Origin: Funneliformis mosseae
Lineage: Eukaryota > Glomeromycota > Glomeromycetes > Glomerales > Glomeraceae
DNA length: 35,643 bases
NCBI GenBank assembly: GCA_910592005.1
Contig: CAJVPP010000332.1
Location: 1 to 35,643, forward strand
Direction of reading: 5' to 3'
Part shown: positions 1 through 10,124 of the stretch, piece by piece
Position numbering within the stretch: the first letter of the stretch is position 1
Layout of the letters: each line of letters opens with the position of its first letter
The notes under the pieces: generated by a model
What the model was told of the DNA's origin: nothing
What the model saw: only the letters and a program-made list of their open reading frames with translations
The model's database searches: none
Program-made: the position numbers and the translations under genes

Positions 1-850
1 TATTATTTATACCAAATTACAATTCGCTGACAAATAAAAGCTATTGGTTATCAATGCATACTTCCCACCACTCAACCCTGACTCAAAAGTACTATGCAGA
101 TCTATGCAAACATATATCATCACACTCCTTGAAGAAGCAACCCGCGATAATCACCACATCATCTTACTTGGTGATTTCAATGTTGATTTTGACCGTTCAC
201 AGAACTCACAACACACAATCCGTTTTATGAACTCACTGTCAAGACATAATTTGTTTGACGTTTTTAGCATTGTTCATAATACTAACCATTCGTCTTTCCC
301 GTCATTCTTTCGCAATAATACTTCGTCACGAATCGATTACATTTAGATGTCCTCTAAAATGACCTTGAACATCCTCACGTATCAAACAGTGTCTATGATA
401 CCCTCTGTATCTGATCATTCAGTTGTAATGACTTCAATGTCTGACTTTTTGACCTCTCCCTCGAACGATAGACGATGTCCTAAGAAGAGTTTCTTCAATT
501 ACTCCCATATGGATGACCTAAAATGGACCAAATTCGTTGCCAAAACTGACAATATCACCAAAAACAGTTCTCTTAAAGACCTTTCCATTACAAAGCGCTG
601 GACTCAGTCCTCACTCAACAGCTCGTAAAATGTATTTCAAGAATCCATAATTGCAGCGGCCAAAGCCTGCATACCTGTTAGCAAAGCCAGAACAACCCGT
701 TATAAAAAATGGCCTACAGGTCTCTCAACCGTGTACAAGAAAATCAAGACCCTACACAGATTCAACAAACTTACCAGAGCTTGCTTTAATAACATAACCA
801 AATGTCCAGAATGGTCGTTCAAATATGAAGAATTTCTCATCATTACCTAA
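1..850 (+). pseudogene. LINE endonuclease domain (EEP fold), three in-frame stops
   Basis: One reading frame runs from the window edge to 850 with stops at about 35, 344 and 626. It shows endonuclease/exonuclease/phosphatase landmarks in order: VINAYFPP, LLGDFNVDFDR (catalytic D and N), SRIDYI and SDHSVV (the SDH catalytic motif). The stop at 344 (TAG) falls straight after SRIDYI, where this family normally has Trp. The text after 626 (FQESIIAAAKACIP) is still clearly coding, so these stops are inactivating mutations and not gene ends. The enzyme would nick target DNA to prime reverse transcription. The domain identification is firm; no activity is expected. Confidence 0.85.
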
Positions 851-930
851 TCTAGTAATCTACACGTAACAGCCGTAAATATTTACTATTTTCTAGCTCA
901 TATTAACTCGGTTATCACGATATTAAATTA

Positions 931-1893
931 TTATTAGCAGGCCTTTATGTCGAAGCTAAACTCAAAGAGCAGGAATTCAAAATTAAAAGCATCCAAGAAG
1001 CGCTCCAAGCTCGAATTGATGATTACAATGCTGATCCTTCACGAATGATCGACTCTCTATTGAATAGGAAAAGGAAGGTCATCAACCTCGATAAATGCCT
1101 GAATAACTCTAAACACAATAGGCCATTACTGACTAGTGACACTGATGTGAAAAACGAAGTCAATAGATACTTTCAACAAATTGCAGGAACAACACACTAT
1201 GACAAAAGAATTCCTGAGAATTGGACGTTCACCTATCAACCCATTGCTGACATTTGATCCATTGATATATGACCAACTCACCTCAATCCCTTCAGCTGAC
1301 GAATGGTATAGAATTTTAGGCTGTTTGCCCAATGACAAAGCCACAGGCCCATCATCTACATCCAATGAAATGCTTAAGCATTTAGGACCACAGAGCAGAA
1401 AATACCTCTGGTTAATTATTTGTGGTTGCCTTCAGATTTCTTCAATTCCCACAAGATGGAACTTTGCTTATGTATATCCGATCCCTAAACCCAAACCATA
1501 GGAATTTGATCTTAATAACACCCATCCAATTACGCTTCTGGAATGTCTGAGAAAAACTTTTGTAAAACTACTCAATACAAGACTTGCATCAATAATTGTC
1601 CAAAATAACATTTTAAAAGGATCAAACTTTGCTGGACTGCCTTTTAAATTCACCTTTATCCCATACACATAATGGATAACATAAAACACGATGCTATCAC
1701 TAACAAATCTGAACTTTGGGTCCTATTACAAGATATGTCCAAAGCATACGACCGCGTCAACATCTTTATAATAGTCAAAGCAATGGAAAGGTTATGAATC
1801 CCCTTCAGCTACATCAACATCATTATGAAATTATTTATTCCTAGACTTAACAGAATCTTCACTGCTCATGGCAATACCAATTCCTACATAAAA
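931..1893 (+). pseudogene. LINE reverse-transcriptase domain, frameshifted and 3'-truncated
   Basis: The segment opens with a charged stretch (VEAKLKEQEFKIKSIQEAL) and continues in the same frame to about 1257, where a frameshift moves the reading into the frame of 1181-1501. RT landmarks follow: LPNDKATGPSSTSNEMLKHLG (fingers), WNFAYVYPIPKPKP, then past a TAG at 1498 PITLLECLRKTFVKLLN, and LLQDMSKAYDRVN, which carries the first catalytic Asp of RT motif A. The YxDD box that should follow is absent because the homology ends near 1890. Same-element partner of the endonuclease upstream. Confidence 0.85.
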
Positions 1894-2456
1894 AATAAAA
1901 TAAATTTCAAGACCTTTTGTATAAAAAAAATAAAATAGGAAGAAATCCATGTAAAAATATAAAAAAAAATAGAACCGTATGAAAAAAATGACTATCTAAT
2001 CATAAATAAAATGAAATTTCATAGTATTGTTAAAAGTATTACTTTACTTATCGATGAAGGTTAATGAGTTTTGATTATCCTGATATGTGTGTCTTTTAAG
2101 ATAAGCTGTGTTATAAAATATTATACTTTAAAAAAAGTGTGAGAAAATTATTTTTATGTAATATAACTAGATCAGATTTAATCCTTTCTTTTAGTTCAAT
2201 AATAATGGAGGTAAGATCTTCAAACAAATCTAACAATCTCTCTTCTTTTTCTATTATATGTCTTTTTTTTGATTTAGTTGATTAATCAATAATATATTTT
2301 ATTTATTTTATAGAATTAAGTCAGATTCTTCCTTTTTAGATAAAGGCGAAGCTATGTTTTCATACTATAAATTACACTAAACCCTTAAGAAAATACTATG
2401 GATTAAATAATAAAGTAACAATAAAAAAAATAATAAAAGAAACTTTCATTACACAC
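1894..2456. other. A+T-rich interval with no recognised gene
   Basis: Low-complexity sequence rich in A runs between the broken LINE end and the ~139-bp tandem repeat. No open frame, RNA gene or inverted repeat that I can support. Confidence 0.6.
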
Positions 2457-2930
2457 CTAACTGCATCATCAGAATGAACTGATCGATTTGAATCTAAAGA
2501 AATCGCTTTAAAAAATAGAAAAAATTAAAATAAATAATAAAAAAGGGAATTAGTAATTCTAATAAATGCAAAAAAAAGATCGAATTATCATATATCTAAC
2601 TGTGCTACTATGACGAATCGACTGATCTAATTCTAAAGAAATTGCCTTAGAAAATAAAAAAAATTAAAATAAATAAAAAAAAGGGAATTAGTAATCCCAA
2701 TCAATGCAAAAATGAATCAAATCGCCACGCATCTGACTGCATCACCATGATGAACTGACTGATCTAAATCTAAAGAAATCATTCTAGAAGATGAAAAAAA
2801 TTAAAATAAATAATAATAAAAAAGGGATTACTAATCCCAATCAATATAAAAAAAAGAATCAAATCATTACGTATCTGACTACGCTGCTGTGATGAGCCGA
2901 AGGTGTCTAAAGTGTCACATCCAAAAGGAT
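2457..2930. repeat. Tandem repeat, ~139-bp unit, about 3.4 copies
   Basis: Units begin at 2457, 2596, 2733 and 2875 (spacings 139, 137 and 142). Each opens with CTRACTGCRTCAYCATGA-like sequence, then ACTGATCTAAATCTAAAGAAAT, an A-rich stretch with AAATTAAAATAAATAA, and AAAGGGAATTAGTAATCCCAAT. The last copy is partial and runs into unrelated sequence after about 2905. Copies differ by scattered substitutions and 1-5 bp indels. Related fragments occur in the opposite orientation at 15061-15103 and 15380-15460, so the unit is also dispersed. Confidence 0.85.
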
Positions 2931-3140
2931 GGAATCATTCTGTATTTTTTTTTAATTTATTTATTTTTTTTAATGTCTCTTCTCCCTTTTTTTTTAATTT
3001 CGTTTTTATTTTTTTATTTTTATTTAATTTATTAATTTATTTTTTTATTTTTTTTTTAGTTTTTATACATACCATTTTTTTTATTTATCCTCCCTTCTCC
3101 TCGTTTATTTTTTTTTATTATTTTTAATTTTGTCTTTATT
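2931..3140. repeat. T-rich low-complexity tract
   Basis: Nearly continuous T runs broken by single A, C or G. The open frame here encodes almost only Phe, Ile and Leu and is a composition artefact, not a gene. Confidence 0.7.
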
Positions 3141-3142
3141 TG

Positions 3143-3176
3143 AAATTGGAATTGGAATTGGAATTGGAATTTTGGA
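3143..3176. repeat. (GGAATT)n hexanucleotide microsatellite
   Basis: About five GGAATT units, ending in a degenerate GGAATTTTGGATTTGGG tail. Confidence 0.9.
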
Positions 3177-3420
3177 TTTGGGATTTTTTTCAATTCTAAC
3201 TCCCATAGATTATAACTCAATAGGTATTGAATGTTATCCCAAATCTTATAGATATAGGTAACAAGTATATTAATAATTAATTTAATTAAGTTTAATTAAA
3301 TTAAAATAATTAATCAATAAAAATATCTTATCATCATTTATTAGATAATTATTTTTTTATTAATTTTTTTTAAATAAAATATTTATTTAAATAAATTAAA
3401 TATTAATTAATAAAATTAAC

Positions 3421-4221
3421 TACCATCTATATTAAATTTAAATTATAATAAAATATTTAATAAAACAATTTACCATCTATAATAATAATTTTTTAAGTTT
3501 AAATTACAATAAAAAATAAATAAATTTAATTAATAAAATTACTTACTTTCTATAATTTTAATATAAATTATTTAATAAAAAATTTAGTTATATTGAAAAT
3601 ATAGAAAATTAAATTAAATAAAATTTATTAATAAAATAATTTACCATCTATATATTATTAAATATTTTTCAGATAAATATTTAATTTTTAAATTATAATA
3701 AAAAATTTTAATTACTAATAAAAATAACTATAATAAAACATAATTAAATACAATTAATTAATCAATAACTTATAATCTAGATTATTAAATATTGTTTTTT
3801 AAATAATAATTTTTAGAGTTTAAATTACAATAAAAAGTATAATTAATTGATTAATATAACTTACTTTCTGTAATATATTAATTTATTAAAATTATTATAA
3901 ATATTCATTAAATTTAATTATATTAAAAATATAGTTAATATAATTAACGAATACAGCTTACGTCCTATAATATTTTAAATAAAGGTTTGAGTTTACCATT
4001 CCATTATAAATAAATATAATAATTAATAAAAATAACTTACTGACTAAATATTGTTAACCGTAATAAGTTTAAAAATAATAGTTAAGTTTAAATTACAGAA
4101 TAACGATAAATAATAACAATGCTTAATCCCTAGTATTATTAATAATTAGATAATTAAATAAAAGTATAGTTGAATTTTAATTATAATGTTAATTCATAGG
4201 AAAAATTAAATAACTTACATT
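3421..4221 (-). other. Array of ten putative 3-nt micro-exons (acceptor-NNN-donor sites)
   Basis: Read on the minus strand, this A+T-rich stretch carries ten sites where a splice-acceptor-like TAG (or CAG) is followed by exactly three bases and then a donor-like GTAAGT or close variant. The 3-nt cores lie at 4219-4221 (AAT), 4127-4129 (GGA, weak donor), 4041-4043 (TCA), 3962-3964 (GAC), 3865-3867 (AAA), 3774-3776 (ATT, weak donor), 3645-3647 (ATG), 3547-3549 (AAA), 3474-3476 (ATG) and 3424-3426 (ATG). Spacing varies (50-129 bp) while the 3-nt gap does not. It directly continues the exon series at 4316-4692. If spliced, each core adds one codon without changing phase. The alternative is a decayed satellite whose conserved core happens to look like splice sites. 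Confidence 0.5.
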
Positions 4222-4315
4222 CTATAGCATATCACCAATCATTGAATATTTATTTATTTTTTAATAAAAATAAAATCTTAATTATAATATTTGAGCAAAT
4301 AGATAAAGTCATTAC

Positions 4316-4692
4316 CATTTAATTCTTTTAATGTAGGAGCATCAGCAGCATTAGGAGCATTTGAATCTGACACTATTATAATGTATTTATTTTGAAATTA
4401 ATTACTAATTTTATAACACAATATAATACTTATACAATTTATAAATGTTCTTTACCATCTAATTCTTCTAATGGTTCATACAAAAATTGAATATAATTAT
4501 GAATATAATATTTGAATTGGTTAAAAATTAAATAAGCGTTACCTTCTACTTCGTTTAATGAGAAAGCATCTGAAACGGGTTCTAATGTGAGTTTTTGTTT
4601 TTTTTACTCAATGTCAAATAAACTTGTTTAGGCATGTTAAACTTCATGAATATATTTTTAGGTACTTTACTTTTTTTATTAATGTCAGACAT
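4316..4692 (-). CDS. Candidate micro-exon gene, 5' exons
   Basis: On the minus strand an ATG at 4690-4692 begins MSDINKK. Four exons can be drawn: 4671-4692 (22 nt), 4543-4581 (39 nt), 4456-4467 (12 nt) and 4316-4372 (57 nt), separated by introns of 89, 75 and 83 nt. Donors are GTAAAG, GTAACG, GTAAAG and GTAATG; acceptors are ATTAG or ATAG. Exons 2-4 are multiples of three, every junction is phase 1, and the joined frame has no stop. The short acidic peptides share an ending (LNEVE, EELD, LKELN, each before a split Gly codon), as if the exons were repeats. I do not recognise the family. Symmetric micro-exons of this kind are known in secreted-protein genes of schistosomes (MEGs) and in aphid bicycle genes; the repeat-built SP7-type effectors of AM fungi are a possible but unproven parallel. 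Confidence 0.45.
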
Positions 4693-4975
4693 CGAGTTTT
4701 TTTTTTTCGAATAATTTTTTTTATTTCAAAATGTCCAAATTTGTTTTGTATAACGATATTGGTGATACATATTGTTTGATAATTTTTTTTTTAAAAAAAA
4801 AAAAAAAATGAATATTATTATTTATTTTTTATTTATAGCGTTATCGCAACGAATTTTTACGGATTGAGATAATGCTTGTTTGAAATTATTTATATAAATA
4901 TAAATATAAATATAATAACTTTTATTATGCGATGTTTGACCGACCGTCTAAGCATTAGTACAGATCTAAATGTCA

Positions 4976-5056
4976 GACATATTGGACATATTGGACATAT
5001 TTGATATATTTGATATATTTGCTATACTAGACATATTTGATATAATTGATATTCTT
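4976..5056. repeat. 9-bp minisatellite (minus-strand consensus CAAATATGT)
   Basis: About nine diverged 9-bp units. On the plus strand they read GACATATTG/GATATATTT; on the minus strand CAAATATGT/CCAATATGT. Because 9 is a multiple of 3, each frame gives a tripeptide repeat (for example SNM or DIL), but the surrounding frame is short and lysine/isoleucine-rich and I do not accept it as a gene. A related array sits at 17989-18048. Confidence 0.75.
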
Positions 5057-5199
5057 TTTTTTTTTCCATACTTTTTAAATTTAATTTTCCAGTTACTATT
5101 TGATAGAAACCAAAAGCAAAAAATAATATTCGTTTTTACAAAATCGATTAGGATAATATAGGTATTTTTTTTTTTTTGATTTTTTCCTAAGTTCATTCT

Positions 5200-8100
5200 T
5201 TTTCCTGCGAATGAAGGAGTAAGTGGAAAGCATAAATCGACTTTTCACTTACAAGTATGTTGGCTGCGGCAACGATTGGAGTACAAAGAAAATGAAAGTT
5301 ATTATCACGAAATCCCGATATCAAAACCTGACTGTCTCAACCATGATACACCGACCGTTCGAATACACTAACCCTAATTTCTACACAGATTCTCATTAGA
5401 CCGTTGGGGTAACTTAACCATCGGTAACCTTGACCTAGAATATTTCGGTAACTTTGAAGGTAGGATCTTTGATAGGCATGATTACGTATTCATCAAGATT
5501 TATGAACGTCGCATTTTGTGTATGTCGTGATTATGATTCCTTCGTATCGTTATAGTTGTCGGGATTTTGTGAGAACCTTTAAGACGAAAGGAAAAAGTTT
5601 AAAATTATTTATGTAAATTAAAGTTTGATATTGGTTTTTTGTTTTTATTTTTAATTAATAAAGGCGAGGTATGGTTAAGAACATTCTGAAACTTGTTATG
5701 AAGCAGTGCTACTTACATAAAGACGTGATCAAACAATTTAATCCATTTGTAATTTTCAAAGTCTACCATCCAAAATGAATGAGAAATTGAAAATAATAAT
5801 AGTCAAGGGTGTACTTTAAAAGTTAATAATAATATAAAAAAAATCATTTTAATTCCGATTGGTTGGGCTTGGGAGATAACGAAACAAAATTCGAGATTTT
5901 TGCTGCCGGTTAGATAATATTTGGACCAAAGGTACGCTTTGAAGGGTTGAACCATTTTTGGTTTAGCAATATATTAACACCATAATGTAACCTACTTTGA
6001 ACAAAATAAATACACTTCTTTTTGGACACAATGTTCTGCCACATGATTTTTTTTTCGTTTGAGAAAAAGTAATATGATCGTCTCAAAAACCGGTATTGTA
6101 AGGGCACTTGATGTCACATCAACAATGATGCTTAACATATTTTGATACAAAAAAATTAAATTAACCTTTATAATGAAAAATTTGTGATATAAAAAAAAAA
6201 AATAATAATAAAACAAACAAAAAAAAAAAATTTTTTTTGTTTTTTGTTTTAAATTTATTTTATTGGTAATAATTAGTGTTGCTGTAATTTCGTAAAAATG
6301 TCACACCAAGATTCTTTTTTGTAATTAAACGAAAGATCCTATAGCGACACGTAACAGTGCCAAAGATCGATCGTCGAGATTTTATTTTCGTTCCACGAAT
6401 TTAAAAAAAATATAAAAAAAAAAAAAAAATACAGAATTAACAATTTCTGCTGTTTAGATCTGTGAAACCTTTAGTATTAAAGAAAAAAATTTTATGCAAC
6501 AAAAATCTTCATAATCGATTCCCGTCTTAATTCACAAATACCGAATGGCTTAGTAGGCTATGCATGGCTGTGAAATTTTATTATAAGCCATAATTTATTA
6601 TCAATCAGCCTCACGATTTCCTTTTTCGGTAATACAAATCAAATCGTGAATTAATTTAATCAACAGAATTTTTAAAGATAGTATTTTGATGTGTCGAAGG
6701 AATTCCGTTCCGTGATGTCGTCAATAAGCCACACGAATTTGAACACTGCCCCGGTAAAATAATTATGAAGGCTATGTTGTAACGAAAAAAAAAAGCCTTG
6801 CTTGCTATCAACATTAGTTCGAACGGGAAATGTTATTAAGCCACTCCTATTGACCGCAGTACAATCAACGCTGAAAATCTCTCTTGCATTATCACCGATC
6901 GAAACTCCCGATAGGCAGGCTGTGCGAAGATAAGTGTTGCTCTATTGTGGCTTTTCAATTTTTTTCAATTCTCTTCAGGCTTTCGCTTCTATTAAATTTG
7001 TAAATTTAAAAATTTTTTAATTTTTTTTTGTATTGCCTCAAAGTAAATAAAATTCACGAATTGTTTTAAATTCGCGTTACAAATAATAATTAATAGGATA
7101 TGGGGATTCATTTTTTAACTTTGTATTGTATTACGATAAAAAATATTAAAAGCTTATTTTTTTGCAAGTGATATACAATGCATCGCCACAATTAAAATAT
7201 TATTATTGAGATCTTCATTTGTAACTTCAACAAAATAAAATCTTTGCAACGAAACGACATCAAATTTCTTATAAAAAAGATGAGATTTAATCAGTTTCTT
7301 TTTATCAAAAATAAAAACAAAAAACAAAAAATAAGAAAAAAAATACATTTAATACCTTAAGCAGTTTTAATATCAACAACAACATGAATAAACGAATTAA
7401 TTTGACGTTTTGTTCCACGGGGGTAAATGCAAATCCCCTACGGTTCGATAAACCCATAGAAGCATGATAATTATCATATGTAAGGGATTGCTTTATATTT
7501 TTTTTTTTTAATTTTTTGATTTTGAAATCTCATCACATTTTTGCCTTTTTATTACAGGCTGTTATGGTGTAAGTTTTAATTTTTACACGATTATTTCTTA
7601 CATTATGACAATTGTGGTAAGTAAAAAGTGATTACTAATTTGTTTGTATTTGGTGAACAATGCAGTTAACTCACATTGCTTTTTTTTTTTCTCATCAGAC
7701 ATTATTGTCATTTGGGCCCGCCTAATCAGAAACTGGTTAGAATCTTCACAGTCGTTTGCAATTCGCATAATTAATGTTTTTTTATGCGAGCTTTTTCATA
7801 TGATGTCTAAAAGCTTTTTCCGTGTATCTTACGTCCTTTCAATAATTCCATTCCTTATAATCTTCAATTATGTTTGAAAATGATTTTATTTCTTTCATTT
7901 CATAATATGCCAATTTTATATTTCAAATATTTGCATTTTTTCTTTTTTTTTATTATTATTTTTGAGGGTTTCGTATGTTGTTATTCATGCATTAATTTTT
8001 TTCATTTATTTTCTTATTCAATTTCCATCCAATCATGTACATTCTTTTTTTATTATTATTATTATTACGCAAGGAAACAATAAATTTATAATAATTTTGT

Positions 8101-9050
8101 ATTTCCAATTCAATCATGTACAATCTTTTTTTCTGCGCAAGGAATAATTTTTAAGGAATGCAGCAAATAAAAAATGAAACCTTAATCATTTATAAATATT
8201 TTTTTCGTCTCCTCCTTGTACATACGTTAAAAGATTTTATAATGGAATTTTTGTACATAAAATTATTCATCCATGATACTCTCGAGTTCCAAGGTCATTT
8301 GCTTAAATTAGGTTTTGAAGCTTGAACATACCTTTCTTTGAAATAATATAAAATATTTTTAATCGGACGAATGATTTTGTGCTTCACGTGATATATAATC
8401 TTGATTGAGAATGACGTCACCTAATTTGTATTTTATTTTTCGACACTTTTAACAATATTAGGTGTTTATATATCTCATCTTTTGGTTATTATTTTTTACT
8501 CGTAAAGGCATTATTTGCTTGTTTTGGGATTTAAATAACACGTTATGGATGATGTGTTCGTAACTCGATTTTAATAGTAAACCTCCCATTTTATCTAATT
8601 TTTCTCAACTAAAAATAGTTTGGACATTCTTTTAACACTCCCATCTTAATGCAACAGTTTCAGACGATTAGGATTTTATCATTGAATTATCGTAAATCAA
8701 ATATAAATTTTCAACGTTAATTCTTGTTTTTCTTACGATGCAGATTTTAAACCTTCCATGTAGTTCCAATTTACAAAGTATTATTTATTTATTAAATTTA
8801 CAAAAGTTCAATATACTTTTTCCTTAAATATCAGAAACAAATCATCATTTTAACCGTTGTCAGCAATTCAAAGTTTCATTAAAAATGACAGCAGTAAGTA
8901 AATATATTTGAAATGAACAAAAAAAATAATGACGACGATAAAATTGATTATATTCCAAAATTTAAAGAAAACTCTACAAATTGATGCATAATTTACGCGC
9001 CTATTCAAAAATTTATCAACGGGGTCCATCGTTTCCCGATAAGATAAGGC
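5200..9050. other. Non-repetitive interval without a supportable gene
   Basis: This block is more complex in sequence than the arrays on either side, but no open frame gives a recognisable or compositionally convincing protein on either strand. Short frames at 5910-6216 and 7154-7348 (minus) and 7644-8147 (plus) are rich in Phe, Ile, Lys and Tyr and follow homopolymer runs. Strong donor-like GTAAGT words occur at 7577, 7618 and 8893, the last straight after ATGACAGCA, but I could not assemble exons from them. The block separates the two outward-facing micro-exon arrays. Confidence 0.5.
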
Positions 9051-9053
9051 CGG

Positions 9054-9443
9054 GCAAAAAAAAATTTTTAGATTCTCATGACATAAAATTTTAAAATTGA
9101 CACGGTCACCCGGCTTTTTTTTTTTTTTTATATAAATTTTTTTTATATGTATTTTATATGTTTTGTATTACGCAAATAGTAAGGTAAATGAAGGATATTA
9201 TTATTATTTAGTGAGTGTTATATGACAGTTTCTGACAAAAAAAAAACGTGCTAAGAATATCAAGTTTCAAATAACAAAAAAATCACAAAAATATATGAAA
9301 ATTTTTTATAATAAAGTATATGCTATTACGATTTTTCATTATATAAAGTCACGTGATAAAAATTTTACTATTAAAAAAAAAATCACGAGTTTTTGTAAAA
9401 ATTGAGACGGTCGGGGTCACGAGAATCTAAAAAATTTTTTTAA
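9054..9443. repeat. ~390-bp element bounded by ~29-bp imperfect inverted repeats
   Basis: The left arm at 9054-9082 contains AAATTTTTAGATTCTCATGAC. The right arm at 9415-9443 reads GTCACGAGAATCTAAAAAAT and onward, the reverse complement with few mismatches. Just inside, AAAATTGACACGGTC (9095) and AAAATTGAGACGGTC (9398) form a direct repeat. It could be a non-autonomous DNA element (MITE-like) or the meeting of two copies of a dispersed repeat. No target duplication can be established. Confidence 0.5.
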
Positions 9444-10120
9444 TGGTGAAATCAAATGGATGGGGACTTTTAGTGTTAAGTTAAATTTTATACTAATAGA
9501 GCATGTGATGATCAATTTAAAAAATTTTGAAGCTTGGTTAAAAATGGCTTGTAACTCAGGAAATTCCGGATTTATAATCGGTTCCAGAACCGACGATGAC
9601 GCACATGAATAACGGTCAGGTCGTTTTAAATTTATTCTACAAAATCTCACTTATTTTTCTTTTGAAAAGATTCTCAATTTTAGAAATAAGTGAAAAGATT
9701 AAATTATAATAACGATGAAATTTGTAGGAAAGCAGAAGGAATAAATGATAAAGTTCAATTGTGCATTTCAAATAAAGCTATACGATTACCAAGATTATCA
9801 AACGTTCTTATTAATGCTTCGTGCAAGTAGACATCCGAATCGGTCAAAAAAATTTGTATTCGATTAATTACTTTATGATTCAAATTAATCATGATTATTC
9901 GAATCATCCGGATCATCTATCTTTGTAATTTCAAAAGTCACGGGATTGCTGTGTTCCGAGTATAGAATGTTTAGTAAAGTCTCGGATATTATCAGCTTCC
10001 CAGCTTCCTGTGAATTCTGAAACTAGCTATTTTTTTGGTTTATTTTTTAGTTAATTATTATTGCAATATTTAGGTTTTCTATGATGAATTTTGATGGTGA
10101 CTCATTTAAATATTAATAAT
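9444..10120. other. Mixed interval, probably repeat-derived in its first part
   Basis: 9444-9640 continues from the right arm of the inverted-repeat element and has the moderate complexity of a dispersed repeat; its minus-strand frame (9417-9650) has no family I recognise. 9700-10070 holds no supportable gene. A possible exon lies at 10074-10096 (acceptor TTTAG, ending GATG before GTGACT); it resembles the ends of the micro-exon gene's exons but is not a multiple of three. Confidence 0.35.
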
Positions 10121-10124
10121 ACAA

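Larger units (their letters stand above)
1..1893 (+). mobile_element. LINE-like non-LTR retrotransposon, truncated and inactivated
   Basis: An apurinic-type endonuclease domain is followed by a reverse-transcriptase domain on the same strand, the order of LINE-type non-LTR retrotransposons. The window starts inside the endonuclease, so the 5' end is off the edge. The RT reading stops abruptly near 1890, inside the palm region, and passes into A+T-rich low-complexity DNA, so the 3' part (rest of RT, 3' UTR, poly-A tail) is missing or replaced. In-frame stops and frameshifts run throughout. No target-site duplication can be seen. LINE relics of this type are common in Rhizophagus genomes (family knowledge). 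Confidence 0.85.

Noticed and set aside
1126..1689. Two minus-strand frames across the LINE
   Set aside because: Antisense shadows of the reverse-transcriptase domain on the plus strand.
2903..3127. Open frame of 74 codons in a T-rich tract
   Set aside because: Almost only Phe, Ile and Leu from T runs; no start context, splice signals or family.
4582..4607. A 26-nt intron (GTAAAA...TTAG) joining a longer first exon of the micro-exon gene
   Set aside because: Too short for local introns. Using the upstream GTAAAG gives an 89-nt intron, the same phase and a donor identical to that of exon 3.
4970..5196. Overlapping frames encoding DIL/SNM tripeptide repeats
   Set aside because: The repetition comes from a 9-bp minisatellite; flanking residues are low-complexity and no gene structure surrounds them.
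5350..6570. GTTCGAATAC and similar words suggesting a tRNA T-arm
   Set aside because: No acceptor stem or anticodon arm can be folded around them; no tRNA or rRNA found anywhere in the window.
7644..8147. Overlapping plus-strand frames rich in Phe and Tyr
   Set aside because: Hydrophobic composition follows poly-T runs; no recognisable domain and no consistent exon structure.
9417..9650. Minus-strand frame of 77 codons
   Set aside because: It overlaps the right arm of the inverted-repeat element and ends in its A/T run; the text is not a known family and is probably a chance frame in a dispersed repeat.
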